DNA of 64,000 nucleotides, from positions 3,210,273 to 3,274,272 of the forward strand of contig NZ_CP010803.1 of assembly GCF_000960975.1 (NCBI RefSeq), given 5' to 3'. The DNA is from Martelella endophytica (lineage in GTDB: Bacteria > Pseudomonadota > Alphaproteobacteria > Rhizobiales > Rhizobiaceae). Below, piece by piece: positions 9,064 to 21,230 of the stretch. Numbering within the stretch: position 1 is the stretch's first letter; each line of letters opens with the position of its first letter. Position numbers and translations under genes: made by a program. The notes below the pieces were generated by a model. The model worked only from the letters and a program-made list of their open reading frames with translations, had not been told where the DNA came from and did not search any database.

Positions 9064-9897
9064 TCAGCCGAATCGATAGGCCGAGTAGGGCTTGCCACGG
9101 AAATTGCCGCGGAAGATCTGCTGGCCGGTATCGGCGCCGGCCGCGCCGGCCGCGGCGAAGACCGGAACAAGGTGGTCATGGTCGGGCACGTGGCAGGCCA
9201 GTGCGTCCGGATTTTCGGTCCAGGTCGCAAGTCGGGCGTTGCGCTGCGCCGGGTCCTCGATCGCGAGTGCTTCCTTCAGCCACGCATCGAAACGGGTCGC
9301 CGCTGCGGCATGCTCGGGATCCTCGCGGTAGAACATCCGCATATTGTGGTAGGACAATCCCGATGCGACGATCAGAATATCTTCGTCGCGCAGGGACTGC
9401 AGGGCCTCACCGATGCGGAAATGGGTTTCGGCAGAGAGATCCGGATCGAGCGACATCATCGCGATCGGCACGTCGGCATCCGGATACATCATCATGAACG
9501 GGATGAAGACGCCGTGGTCGAAACCGCGCTCGGAATCGCTCTTCGTCTCGATGCCTGCCTTCGCCACCACGTCCCGCACATGTTCGCCAACCTCCGGAGC
9601 GCCCGGGGCGGGGTAGGAGAGTTCGAACGTATGCTTGGGAAAACCGTAATAGTCGAAGAGCATGCCCGGATGGGCCGCCGTCGATACGGTCAGCTGATCG
9701 ACCTTCTCCCAATGAGCGGAAATGACCAACACAGCCTTCGGCCGGCGGCCGAGCGCCTTGTCGAAGCCCTTGAGGAAGACTTCGAGTTCCTTCCACGGAT
9801 CGTTGTCCGGAAGGATGCCCTCCGGACCATGCATGAACGGCCAGGGGCCGCCCCCATGGGGGATGAAGAAGACCGGAAGTCGCGATTGCGTCGACAT
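9064..9897 (-). CDS. Class III extradiol dioxygenase-like protein (LigB/DODA family)
   Basis: A 277 aa member of the LigB superfamily, close in type to bacterial 4,5-DOPA dioxygenases. These are non-heme iron or zinc enzymes that open catechol-type rings. Candidate metal ligands are His14 in FFIPHGGGPWPF and His62 in ISAHWE, with a further conserved His in SGLSYHNMR. I place the start at the ATG at 9895-9897, which has GCGAGG upstream; earlier starts at 9915 or 9984 are possible. No aromatic-degradation genes surround it, so the substrate is unknown. It ends 3 bp from the ctaA stop, convergent. Confidence 0.75.
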   Translation of the reverse strand: MSTQSRLPVFFIPHGGGPWPFMHGPEGILPDNDPWKELEVFLKGFDKALGRRPKAVLVISAHWEKVDQLTVSTAAHPGMLFDYYGFPKHTFELSYPAPGAPEVGEHVRDVVAKAGIETKSDSERGFDHGVFIPFMMMYPDADVPIAMMSLDPDLSAETHFRIGEALQSLRDEDILIVASGLSYHNMRMFYREDPEHAAAATRFDAWLKEALAIEDPAQRNARLATWTENPDALACHVPDHDHLVPVFAAAGAAGADTGQQIFRGNFRGKPYSAYRFG

Positions 9898-10006
9898 GGC
9901 TGAAACCTCGCTCATTTGCTTGGCTTCAATATAGACACGCTCAACCGGACGCGCGACGGCGCAACCGGTCGACGGATTGTTCACCGTTTGCGTTCAAGGC
10001 GGAAGC

Positions 10007-10933
10007 TCAGGCGGAGAGCATCAGATCCATGTTCTGTACCGCGGCACCCGATGCACCCTTGCCGAGATTGTCGAGCTGCGCCACGAGATTGACGTGGCGG
10101 CCGTTGCCGAAGACGAAGAGCTTCATGATGTCCTGGCCGGCGAGCTCTTCGGCGTTGACGCGCGGGAGTGCTGCGCTGGACGCGAGCGGCACGACCTGAA
10201 CGATGTCCTGACCAGCATAGAAATCGGCAAGCGCAGCGTGGATGGTTTCCTGCGTCTGGCTGCCGCTGAGGTCATCGAGATAGAGCGGCACCTGGACCAG
10301 CATGCCCTGGGCGAAGCGTCCGACGGAGGGCGAGAAGATCGGCGGCCGCGGCAGCAGGCCGTGGGTCGTCATCTCCGGCACGTGCTTGTGCTCGAGGCTG
10401 AGGCCGTAGAGGAAATGCGGCGCGTCGATATGGTCCTCGCGGCCCTCATCCTCCATCTGCGCAATCAGGTTCTTGCCGCCGCCGGTATAGCCGGAGACGG
10501 CATTGATCGTCACCGGATAGTCGTCGGGAATGATGCCTGCTGCCCGCAGCGGCCGGATCAGGCTGATGGCGCCGGTCGGATAGCAGCCGGGATTGGCGAC
10601 ATAGCGGGCGGAGCGGATGCGACCGGCCTGCGCCTTGTCCATCTCAGCAAAGCCGTAGGCCCAGTCGGGGTCGACGCGGTAGGCCGTGGAGGTGTCGATG
10701 ATGCGCACGCCGTTATTGCCGGCAAGCATGGTGACGGCTTCCTTCGAGGCAGCATCGGGCAGGCAGAGGATTGCGATATCGGCGCTGTTGAGTAGGTCTT
10801 CCCGCATCTGCGGATTGCGCCGTTCCTCATGCGGGATCGACAGCAATTCGACATCGCGGCGGCTTTCCATGCGACTGCGGATCTGCAGCCCGGTTGTGCC
10901 GTGTTCGCCGTCGATGAAGATCTTCGCTGCCAT
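10007..10933 (-). CDS. argC: N-acetyl-gamma-glutamyl-phosphate reductase
   Basis: Third step of arginine synthesis: NADPH-dependent reduction of N-acetylglutamyl phosphate to the semialdehyde. The 308 aa product is the shorter ArgC type, with nucleotide-binding [12 protein letters not shown] at the N-terminus and the catalytic cysteine Cys117 in NPGCYPTG. I begin at the ATG at 10931-10933 with AAGGACG upstream; the open frame extends 32 codons further without family similarity. It is monocistronic here. Confidence 0.94.
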   Translation of the reverse strand: MAAKIFIDGEHGTTGLQIRSRMESRRDVELLSIPHEERRNPQMREDLLNSADIAILCLPDAASKEAVTMLAGNNGVRIIDTSTAYRVDPDWAYGFAEMDKAQAGRIRSARYVANPGCYPTGAISLIRPLRAAGIIPDDYPVTINAVSGYTGGGKNLIAQMEDEGREDHIDAPHFLYGLSLEHKHVPEMTTHGLLPRPPIFSPSVGRFAQGMLVQVPLYLDDLSGSQTQETIHAALADFYAGQDIVQVVPLASSAALPRVNAEELAGQDIMKLFVFGNGRHVNLVAQLDNLGKGASGAAVQNMDLMLSA

Positions 10934-11316
10934 GGTCTCGTCCTTCGGATGGGTGGATGAGGGTCTATATAGTTCGATCGGAGTTTGCCCGCAATCGTTC
11001 GATGGACCAGGCGGCAATCGTAGCGGCACGAAGGATCGAAGTCTCGCGCGGTAGGTGACCGAGCTGTGATTCTGACAAGTTTGTCGAAAGTATAAATTTC
11101 GAATTATTGTTGTTTAGCTTTAAAAATAAAAAGTAAATAACATGCAAAACGAAATAATAATCGATAAATTTATGAGTAATATTTACAGCAGTGATCATCC
11201 GTATTTATATGATCGGGGTAAGCTATTGTTAGTTATCGGGCGAGCCATGGTGGTTCGCTCAGAGATGCTGCGGGGCAAGTGGTCTTCGATCCGCTGGCCT
11301 TATCACGGAGGCGCAT
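10934..11316. other. AT-rich intergenic region upstream of the secreted-protein pair
   Basis: 383 bp without a gene. From about 11085 to 11215 the sequence is strikingly AT-rich (runs such as TTTAAAAATAAAAAGTAAAT), unlike the surrounding GC-rich DNA. It also carries an inverted repeat GACAA-GT-TTGTC at 11074-11085. Such tracts in rhizobia are typical targets for xenogeneic-silencer-like proteins (MucR/Ros family), which is an inference here. The right part holds the leader of the gene starting at 11317. Confidence 0.6.
11182..11210 (+). promoter_or_regulatory. Candidate sigma-70 promoter for the secreted-protein pair
   Basis: TTTACA (11182-11187) and TTATAT (11205-11210) are separated by 17 bp, and a TATGAT overlaps the -10 just downstream. 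This gives a leader of about 100 bases before the ATG at 11317. It was found by eye and is weak against the AT-rich background. Confidence 0.35.
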
Positions 11317-12720
11317 ATGAAATTCGGTGGCAAGCCTTTTCGAGCGGGGGCGACAAAACGTTTCGGTTTGATCGAGCGATGTGTGGTCGTTTTGTCGGCT
11401 ACGGCGCTCAGCGTGGCCGTCGCTGTCCAGGCAGAGTCCGCCTCTCTGTTTCAGGTCGGCGAAAGTTCCGGCCAGGAAGGCGTCGCAGCACCAGAAGACT
11501 ACCCGCTCCCCGAGCTCTATTGGAATGGCGGAGCTACGAACCCGGCGGACGGTGTCGTTTGGGGCGGTGACGGAATATGGAACAACACGCTCGCGAACTG
11601 GACCGATGAGAATGCAAGGAACGCATGGCCGTGGCCGGGCGGATCGACAAGAGCCGTTTTTTCGAACCATCGTGGCACCGTAACTGTGGTTGGGCCTATC
11701 GAGGTTCAGAATATCGAGTTTCGAAGCGATTATGAGATCAAGGGCGATGCCACGACCGCAGGTACGCTGATGTTACCTCTTGGTCGCTCGGCTTCGATCA
11801 AAAGCCTGGAAGATGTCGATCCAACTATCTATGCGAACATTGCGACCCAGGGCGGTTCAGGTCGCTTCCCGATAGCTGGCAGGCTTCTGATCGAGGGATG
11901 GGTATCCTTTGTCGGAGACAAAGAGTATCTCGGCGGTACATCCCTGAAGCAATACAGCGGTCTTTTCCTCGGTGAGCATGGGATTGGCATGGGGTCCGTA
12001 AAGGGCGAAATCGAATTCCTGATGGATCACGAATCGCAAGGCGATGTTACGCATACGATTTCGGTCTACTCCGAGCTTGAGCAGGAATTCACCAATACGC
12101 TCTTCGGTCCGTCGAACGGAGCCGAGCTCATTTTCAATTGCCGCCTCAGTCCGTATCAGTCTGTTCGCCCTGTCATATATGTAACCGCGAACAATGCGTC
12201 GTTTTCGGGGAACTCCGAAATCGGCGATTGCGCCCTCGATGTCAGTGGCGCGCTGGGCGGATCCATAAAAACCGAGGGGAACGGATTGAGCGAAATCAGA
12301 GGGGCCGGAACGATCGGGAGTGTCGGCAAAGGAGCATCGCTGATCTCCACGACGATCAAGCCGGGTGTCGCCGGCGGAGCGCCCGGTCGCCTGACATTTG
12401 CCGGAAATCTCTCGCTCACGAACAGCGACGATGCCGCAACGTCATCGACCTTCGAATTCAACCTCACCAGCCCCGACGGTGCCAATGACAGTGTTGCGGT
12501 TGCCGGCCGGTTGAGCCTCGACAAGACCGTTTATGTGCGGATCTCGGGGGTCGGACGCGGCACAGGCTTTGCTCCGGGAACCTATGTCTTGATGACCTTT
12601 GGCTCGCAGCGTGGCCTCGATAACCTGCAATTGGTGCCGCCTGCGGACAGCGCGACCGTCCATTATGACCTCATCAAGGATCCGATGCGTGGTGAGGTGA
12701 GATTGAAAGTCGGCAACTAG
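11317..12720 (+). CDS. Secreted autotransporter-passenger-like protein, paralogue 1 (no beta-barrel)
   Basis: Function unknown. The 467 aa product has a basic N-region and a hydrophobic core (about residues 22-38) ending VQA-ES, a plausible Sec signal. Then come LYWNGGATNP (67-76) and GGDGIWNNTLANW, which resemble the opening of autotransporter passenger domains, a long stretch predicted rich in beta-strands, and GLSEIRGAGTIG. Two cysteines at 275 and 305 match a pair in the next gene. There is no C-terminal autotransporter barrel, no terminal aromatic anchor, and no barrel remnant downstream. GGAGG precedes the ATG. The paralogue starts 64 bp after the stop. Confidence 0.7.
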   Translation: MKFGGKPFRAGATKRFGLIERCVVVLSATALSVAVAVQAESASLFQVGESSGQEGVAAPEDYPLPELYWNGGATNPADGVVWGGDGIWNNTLANWTDENARNAWPWPGGSTRAVFSNHRGTVTVVGPIEVQNIEFRSDYEIKGDATTAGTLMLPLGRSASIKSLEDVDPTIYANIATQGGSGRFPIAGRLLIEGWVSFVGDKEYLGGTSLKQYSGLFLGEHGIGMGSVKGEIEFLMDHESQGDVTHTISVYSELEQEFTNTLFGPSNGAELIFNCRLSPYQSVRPVIYVTANNASFSGNSEIGDCALDVSGALGGSIKTEGNGLSEIRGAGTIGSVGKGASLISTTIKPGVAGGAPGRLTFAGNLSLTNSDDAATSSTFEFNLTSPDGANDSVAVAGRLSLDKTVYVRISGVGRGTGFAPGTYVLMTFGSQRGLDNLQLVPPADSATVHYDLIKDPMRGEVRLKVGN

Positions 12721-12784
12721 GCAAACGGCCAATGCCTCCAAGCGGCATGGGCCTTGCATTTTCACCAGAAAGCAGGAGGGAGTG

Positions 12785-14164
12785 ATGAGGATTGCCCAAT
12801 ATCATGTCAGAGCGTTTGTCCATCTCCTGAGGTGCGGCCTTTATGCGAAGCGCGCGATCGTGTCAGCATCGATAGCAAGTCTTGTGGCTGGGGGCTGTGT
12901 TCACGCAGAGACTGTCGTCTCGCAGGCGTTTGGCGTCGAGAAGCTCTACTGGAACGGCGGCGCGTCGGACCCAGCAGGCGGCAGCATCGTTGGTGGCAGC
13001 GGCGTATGGAACACAGTGGATGCCGTTTGGGCCGATGAAAGCGGGCGCAACGCCTCGCCTTGGCCAGGCGGTCCGACAGTTGCCGTTTTTTCGGCCGCGG
13101 CCGGTCATGTGAGCGTGCCATCAGTGATTTCTGTGCAGAACATCGAAATCGAAAGTGGCTATACGCTCGAAACCAGTCGCGGCACTGCGGGCACGCTGAG
13201 CTTTCCCATCGGCCGGCAAGCGTCGATCAACGTGACAAACGCCAACGCTTTTCCGACGATCAGCGTCAACATGCAGACCGAGCAGGGGCTGGGCGGGCGA
13301 ATACCACTGCTGGAGGGCGGCCTGAAAATCAACGGCCGGGTGCTCTTTGTTGGCGAAAAGACCTATTTAGGCACGACATCGCTGATGCCCGGAAGCCAGC
13401 TCTCACTTGGACAAGTGGGTTTTGGGGAGGCATCTGTCGCGGGAGATATCGAGTTTCTTGCCGGTGATGGAAGCCAGCAGGTGCTTGAGGTCTACACCGA
13501 ACAGCGGAGAAATCTGGACAACCGGCTTACGGGCGAAGACACGCGTAACGTAAAACTGAATTTCGTTTGCGGAGAAACTTACACAAACGCAGCCAAGCCG
13601 GAAGCGACCATCGATGCATCAGTGGATAACTCAGACTTCGGCGGTCAGACCAACATCAGTGATTGCGCACTCAGGGTCATGGGGAAACTTGGCGGCTCAC
13701 TGAGAACGAACTCCAGTGGTCTATCCGAAATCAGGGGGACGGGCGTCATCGGCGGAGCCAATACAGTCGCGAAGCTTTTTGCCACAGTGGTCAGGCCGGG
13801 GGCCGGTCCCGAAGAGATTGGCACGCTGCATTTTGGAGGCGACGTCGAAACCTTCGATGGGACGGCCGATGCAACAACCAAATTCCATTTTAAGCTTTTC
13901 GACGACATGACGGGAGATCACGACATGATCGAAGTGCCAGGAGCGCTTCGTGTCAATGGCGATCTCCACATCTCGTTTTCCGACCCGGATGGCCGTCACC
14001 GTGAGTACATGGAGGGTGACTATGATCTGGTGAGCTACGGTCGCTATGGAGGCACGGGGCAGCTCGTGCTCGATGCGCCCTCGGGCACCAATTTCACTTA
14101 TGCGATCGAAAATGACGCACTGCGCAGGAAGATCGTGCTCCACATCGTCGAGAACGCACAATAG
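12785..14164 (+). CDS. Secreted autotransporter-passenger-like protein, paralogue 2 (no beta-barrel)
   Basis: A 459 aa tandem paralogue of the preceding gene, alignable end to end. Shared blocks include LYWNGGA, G-G-W at the opening, PWPGG, VQNIE, AGTL plus GR-AS, FVG-K-YLG-TSL, CAL-V-G-LGGS and GLSEIRG-G-IG. The signal region is long (hydrophobic about residues 24-38), with cleavage possible after VHA. The preceding AGGC is not a good lipobox because it lacks a large aliphatic at -3. Cys262 and Cys294 match the pair in paralogue 1. GGAGG lies five bases before the ATG; the GTG at 12782 is too close to it. Function unknown. Confidence 0.7.
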   Translation: MRIAQYHVRAFVHLLRCGLYAKRAIVSASIASLVAGGCVHAETVVSQAFGVEKLYWNGGASDPAGGSIVGGSGVWNTVDAVWADESGRNASPWPGGPTVAVFSAAAGHVSVPSVISVQNIEIESGYTLETSRGTAGTLSFPIGRQASINVTNANAFPTISVNMQTEQGLGGRIPLLEGGLKINGRVLFVGEKTYLGTTSLMPGSQLSLGQVGFGEASVAGDIEFLAGDGSQQVLEVYTEQRRNLDNRLTGEDTRNVKLNFVCGETYTNAAKPEATIDASVDNSDFGGQTNISDCALRVMGKLGGSLRTNSSGLSEIRGTGVIGGANTVAKLFATVVRPGAGPEEIGTLHFGGDVETFDGTADATTKFHFKLFDDMTGDHDMIEVPGALRVNGDLHISFSDPDGRHREYMEGDYDLVSYGRYGGTGQLVLDAPSGTNFTYAIENDALRRKIVLHIVENAQ

Positions 14165-14282
14165 CCTGCGGCCCGTCAAGAGATCGCGGGCGTGCATTTT
14201 TCCCGGTTTGGCAGGCAACAGACGCCTCGGGGCTTCGTCCTCCGAAAGGTGATTTGGCACAGACCTGACGCATTGAGCCTCG

Positions 14283-14311
14283 CCCTTCCGCCCGTCCTGC
14301 GGGCGGAAGGG
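14283..14311. terminator. Strong hairpin between convergent genes
   Basis: CCCTTCCGCCCG (14283-14294) pairs perfectly with CGGGCGGAAGGG (14300-14311) around TCCTG. It lies between the stop of secreted paralogue 2 and the stop of the AGE gene, so it can serve both directions. There is little T-run on the plus side. Confidence 0.6.
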
Positions 14312-14321
14312 GGGATTGGTT

Positions 14322-15575
14322 TCAGTGCTTCACGTCGCGGAACACCATTTCCGGAAGGCTGCCGACGGCCGGATAGAGCGGGATGAGGCAGGCCTGGAGG
14401 GCGTGGTAGATGTCGCCCTTTCCGGCAAACAGCGTCGTCTGCGGTACCAGGTCTTCAGAAAGCTCCTCGTGCCAGCCGCCCTTTTCGTGGTCGAGCAGGT
14501 GGTTGGCGATGAAGCTCCACTGCTTGCGATAGGCATACATGTGCATGTCCTGACCGAAATGGGCGGTGAGGAAGTGGGTGGCGCCGATGCCTTCGGCGTG
14601 CGGCCACCAGAGCTTGGAGCGGTTCTTCGGTTGGTTGTTCCAATCGAGCGTATAGAAGAAGCCGCGCTTCTCATAATCCCAACCAAGCTTGAAGGCCGAG
14701 ATGAACAGCTCATGCGCTGCCTTGGGCATCCAGGAGTGCGAACGGCCGGTCAGTGTGTGCAGCTGGAGAAGCAGGCGGGTCCATTCGAGCCAGTGGCCGG
14801 GCGTGGTGCCGGAGGGGCGGAACATCTCGTTGCCGGAATAATTGTAGTCGACCTTCCAGTCCTCGGTGAAATGTTCTGCAACGCGATAGCCGCATTCCGT
14901 CGCGTGCTTCTTGATGATCATCTCGGCGATACGCTTGGCCTTGCTCAGGTATTCTGGGTTGCCCGTAACCTCGTAGGCCTCCATCAGCGCTTCGGTCATG
15001 TGCATGTTGCAGTTCTGGCCGCGATAGCCGGGCACCGGCGTCCAGTCGGTCTCGAATTCTTCGGCGACGGTCCCGTACTCTTCCTCCCAGAAGTACTTGT
15101 CGATGACGTCAGTGACGTCCGCAATCATCTGGTCGGCGAGCGGATGGCCCGCAAACTTGGCGGAGGAGGCTGCAAGCAGCACGAAGGCGTGTCCATAGGC
15201 CTGCTTGGTCGGCTCGCCGAGCGGGCCGTTATTGTCGACCTGCCAGAAGTAGCCGCCTTTCTCTTTGTCGCGGTGGTGCTCCCACAGATAGTTCATGCCG
15301 TGATCCATGAGATCGTCGCAACCCGGCCGGCCGAGAAGGTGGCCGATCGCCATGCAGTGGATCATGCGTGCCGTGGTGTGGATGCCGCGCACCGGGTTGT
15401 CGCCGCCGAGCGGATTGCCGTCCTTGTCGAATTCATAAAAGCCGCCAGCGGGATTGATCGAGCGGTACTGGAAGTAATCGAAAAGGTTGTTGGCCTGCTG
15501 CCACAGCCATTCACGGTGGTATGGACGCTTGATCCAGCGCGGCGGCGCGACGAGTGTGTTGATCTTCGGCTTCAT
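14322..15575 (-). CDS. AGE-family epimerase/isomerase (mannose isomerase-like)
   Basis: A 417 aa (alpha/alpha)6-barrel protein of the N-acylglucosamine 2-epimerase family. Members interconvert aldoses and ketoses, for example mannose/fructose, or epimerise N-acylglucosamine. Family features include GGFYEFDKDG, the His-containing RMIHCMAIGH, GQNCNMHMTEALMEAYE and a C-terminal WWPHAEG. SD GGAGG lies upstream of the ATG. It is not next to sialic-acid genes, which favours a sugar isomerase role over N-acylglucosamine epimerisation. It is probably monocistronic. Confidence 0.85.
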   Translation of the reverse strand: MKPKINTLVAPPRWIKRPYHREWLWQQANNLFDYFQYRSINPAGGFYEFDKDGNPLGGDNPVRGIHTTARMIHCMAIGHLLGRPGCDDLMDHGMNYLWEHHRDKEKGGYFWQVDNNGPLGEPTKQAYGHAFVLLAASSAKFAGHPLADQMIADVTDVIDKYFWEEEYGTVAEEFETDWTPVPGYRGQNCNMHMTEALMEAYEVTGNPEYLSKAKRIAEMIIKKHATECGYRVAEHFTEDWKVDYNYSGNEMFRPSGTTPGHWLEWTRLLLQLHTLTGRSHSWMPKAAHELFISAFKLGWDYEKRGFFYTLDWNNQPKNRSKLWWPHAEGIGATHFLTAHFGQDMHMYAYRKQWSFIANHLLDHEKGGWHEELSEDLVPQTTLFAGKGDIYHALQACLIPLYPAVGSLPEMVFRDVKH

Positions 15576-15819
15576 GGCATATCCTCCCCTGGTGGCGGCC
15601 GGGCCGCAGGGCCGCGGTCACTGCCGTATGATTTGAGAGCGCGAGCGCGCGGTGCCGGATTCGGCGGGCTTTGCGTGATTGTTCAGCCGATTAACCTATA
15701 TCGCGACAAGGCCATGATCTCAATTCTGATTTGCATCAGCCTTGATCATGCGCAATGAATGCGGCCCAAGTTGCCCTGAGCTTGAGGATGTCGCGACAAC
15801 CGACCTCTCGTATCATATA

Positions 15820-15842
15820 TTGACATAAAGATATCTTTATGT
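15820..15842 (+). promoter_or_regulatory. Palindromic operator overlapping the metH promoter (SahR-like site)
   Basis: ACATAAAGATATCTTTATGT (15823-15842) is a perfect 20-bp palindrome. A TTGACA at 15820-15825 reads as the -35 element, so the dyad fills the -35/-10 spacer, a repression position 32 bp before the metH start. The ATAAAGATATCTTTAT core resembles sites of SahR, an ArsR-family regulator of methionine-cycle genes sensing S-adenosylhomocysteine (recalled, not searched). No such regulator gene is in the window. Confidence 0.7.
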
Positions 15843-15873
15843 GATTTGCAGGGCTTCAATTCTGGAGATGATG

Positions 15874-19644
<3,771 letters not shown>

Positions 19645-19706
19645 GCGGCGTCATCGACCTTCCAGAAAGTCGTCAGTAGCAGTGGGCTTACAGCGATATC
19701 TGCGTC

Positions 19707-20336
19707 TCAGGCGGCACTGGCCTTCATTCTCGCCAAAGCCTCTTCGTCAAGGCGGGTCGCGCGCTTGAGGGCGGGGCGGTCGGAGACGCGGTCGGCATAG
19801 GCCTCGAAAACCGGGCGTTTTTCGATGGCGCCGGAATTGAAGCACCAGATCAGCTGGGAGCTGAAATAGATGTCGGCGGCGCGGAAGTGCTCCCCACAGA
19901 TATAAGGCCTGCCGGTCAGCACCTCTTCCAGAGTTTCCGCCACATCTTCGGCCCGGCCGTATCCCATCATGCCCTGGCGCTTCGGCGGGACCTCGAAGCC
20001 CAGCTCCTTGTTGGTGACGAGCTCCTCGAGCGGACCGGCGGCGAAGAACATCCACCGATAACAATCGGCTCTTTCGCCCGGCGTCGGAGCAAGTCCTGCT
20101 TGCGGGAAGGTCTCGGCCAGATAGGTGCAGATAGCGGCGACTTCGGTGACAATCGCCTCGCCGTGGCGGATGGCTGGCACCTTTCCCATGCGGTTGATCG
20201 CAAGATAATCCGGCGCCTTCATCGCGCTGCCGTATGCCAGGAGATGCGTTTCGTATGGAACGCCAGTTTCCTCAAGCATCCAGCGGATGATGCAACCACG
20301 CGACTGCGGGTTGGTGTAAAAGTGCAAGTCCTCCAT
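19707..20336 (-). CDS. Glutathione S-transferase family protein (paralogue A)
   Basis: A 209 aa GST: an N-terminal thioredoxin-like domain (MEDLHFYTNPQSRG) with the glutathione-binding GKVPAIRHGEAIVTEVAAI turn, then a helical C-terminal domain. The first catalytic position is Tyr or Ser in YTNPQSRG. Its target is unknown. I start at the ATG at 20334-20336 with GGGAGGGG upstream, which drops 30 codons of unrelated open frame. It lies 130 bp downstream of a close paralogue on the same strand. Confidence 0.88.
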   Translation of the reverse strand: MEDLHFYTNPQSRGCIIRWMLEETGVPYETHLLAYGSAMKAPDYLAINRMGKVPAIRHGEAIVTEVAAICTYLAETFPQAGLAPTPGERADCYRWMFFAAGPLEELVTNKELGFEVPPKRQGMMGYGRAEDVAETLEEVLTGRPYICGEHFRAADIYFSSQLIWCFNSGAIEKRPVFEAYADRVSDRPALKRATRLDEEALARMKASAA

Positions 20337-20466
20337 CGGGCATCCCCTCCCATCGACTTTTGCGCTTTCCGGCTTACTCCCGCTTCCACGAGGCGGCAAG
20401 ATCGCAGGCGGCTGGAGCCGGTGCATTGCAGCGTTTTGCGCGCAAATGTCGCAGCACCGGCAGCCT

Positions 20467-21090
20467 CTACGCGCTCACGCCCGATGCGGCTGCGTCATCA
20501 TCCAGCTCGTTGGCGCGGATAAAGGCAGGGCGAGGGCTCAGCCGGTCGGCATAGGCGCGGAATGACGGTCGGTCCTCCACCGTCCCGAACTGCACGCCCC
20601 ACAGGATCTGCGAGCCGACATAGACGTCGGCGGCGGTAAAGGCTTCGCCGGCAATGTAGGAGCTTTCCGACAGGTGCCTGTCGAGTGTCTTCATGACATG
20701 AGCGAAATTGCCGTAGCCGATGGACCGCTCCCGCTCCGGAGGCACGGCGAGGCCGAGCGCACGGTTGCTGACCGAGGCCTCCAGAGGGCCGGCGCCGAAG
20801 AAGAGCCAGCGATAATAGGCGGCGCGCTCCGCCGGCGGCGGCGCGAGCCCGGCGTCTGGAAACGCATCGGCGAGATAGGCGCAGATCGCCGCGCATTCGG
20901 TGATGACTTTGCCGTCGTGGACGATGGTCGGCACCTTGCCCATGGGATTAATCGCCAGATAGGCCGGTTCCTTCATCGTGCCGTTATAGGTGAGGATGTG
21001 GGTCTCGTAGTCCGCCCCCACTTCCTCCAGCATCCAGCGTGCCATCCGTCCGCGCGATTGCGGGTTGGTATAAAACTCTATCCTGCTCAC
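20467..21090 (-). CDS. Glutathione S-transferase family protein (paralogue B)
   Basis: A 207 aa GST clearly homologous to the neighbour at 19707-20336: both carry FYTNPQSRG, WMLEE, GKVP, an ICTYLA/ICAYLA stretch and a GPLE motif. The start chosen is GTG at 21088-21090, with GGAGG seven bases upstream; an ATG 11 codons earlier lacks that spacing. The pair arose by tandem duplication. Substrate not inferable. Confidence 0.86.
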   Translation of the reverse strand: MSRIEFYTNPQSRGRMARWMLEEVGADYETHILTYNGTMKEPAYLAINPMGKVPTIVHDGKVITECAAICAYLADAFPDAGLAPPPAERAAYYRWLFFGAGPLEASVSNRALGLAVPPERERSIGYGNFAHVMKTLDRHLSESSYIAGEAFTAADVYVGSQILWGVQFGTVEDRPSFRAYADRLSPRPAFIRANELDDDAAASGVSA

Positions 21091-21174
21091 GATGTGCCTC
21101 CATTTGTTCTTTTTATGTTCCAATTATTATCGCGGCAAAGCGCGTTGGTAAAGGGCAAAGAGCGGCGCGCTGAC

Positions 21175-21205
21175 CAACAAAAAACCCGGCCCAATGGCCG
21201 GGTTT
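21175..21205 (-). terminator. Rho-independent terminator of icd
   Basis: On the minus strand AAACCCGGCC (ending at 21196) and GGCCGGGTTT form a 10-bp stem around a 4-base loop, followed by TTTTTTG. It sits about 25 bp after the icd stop and ends the icd transcript before the GST genes. Confidence 0.9.
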
Positions 21206-21230
21206 CGTATTCTCACTCGTTAAGCCTGGC

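Noticed and set aside
12820..12910. Lipoprotein signal in secreted paralogue 2 (AGGC)
   Set aside because: The residue at -3 is Ala instead of Leu/Val/Ile, and a normal signal-peptidase I site (VHA) follows within three residues. A lipobox remains possible but weak.
14316..15758. 480-codon plus-strand frame over the AGE gene
   Set aside because: Antisense to a conserved enzyme with clear SD and motifs.
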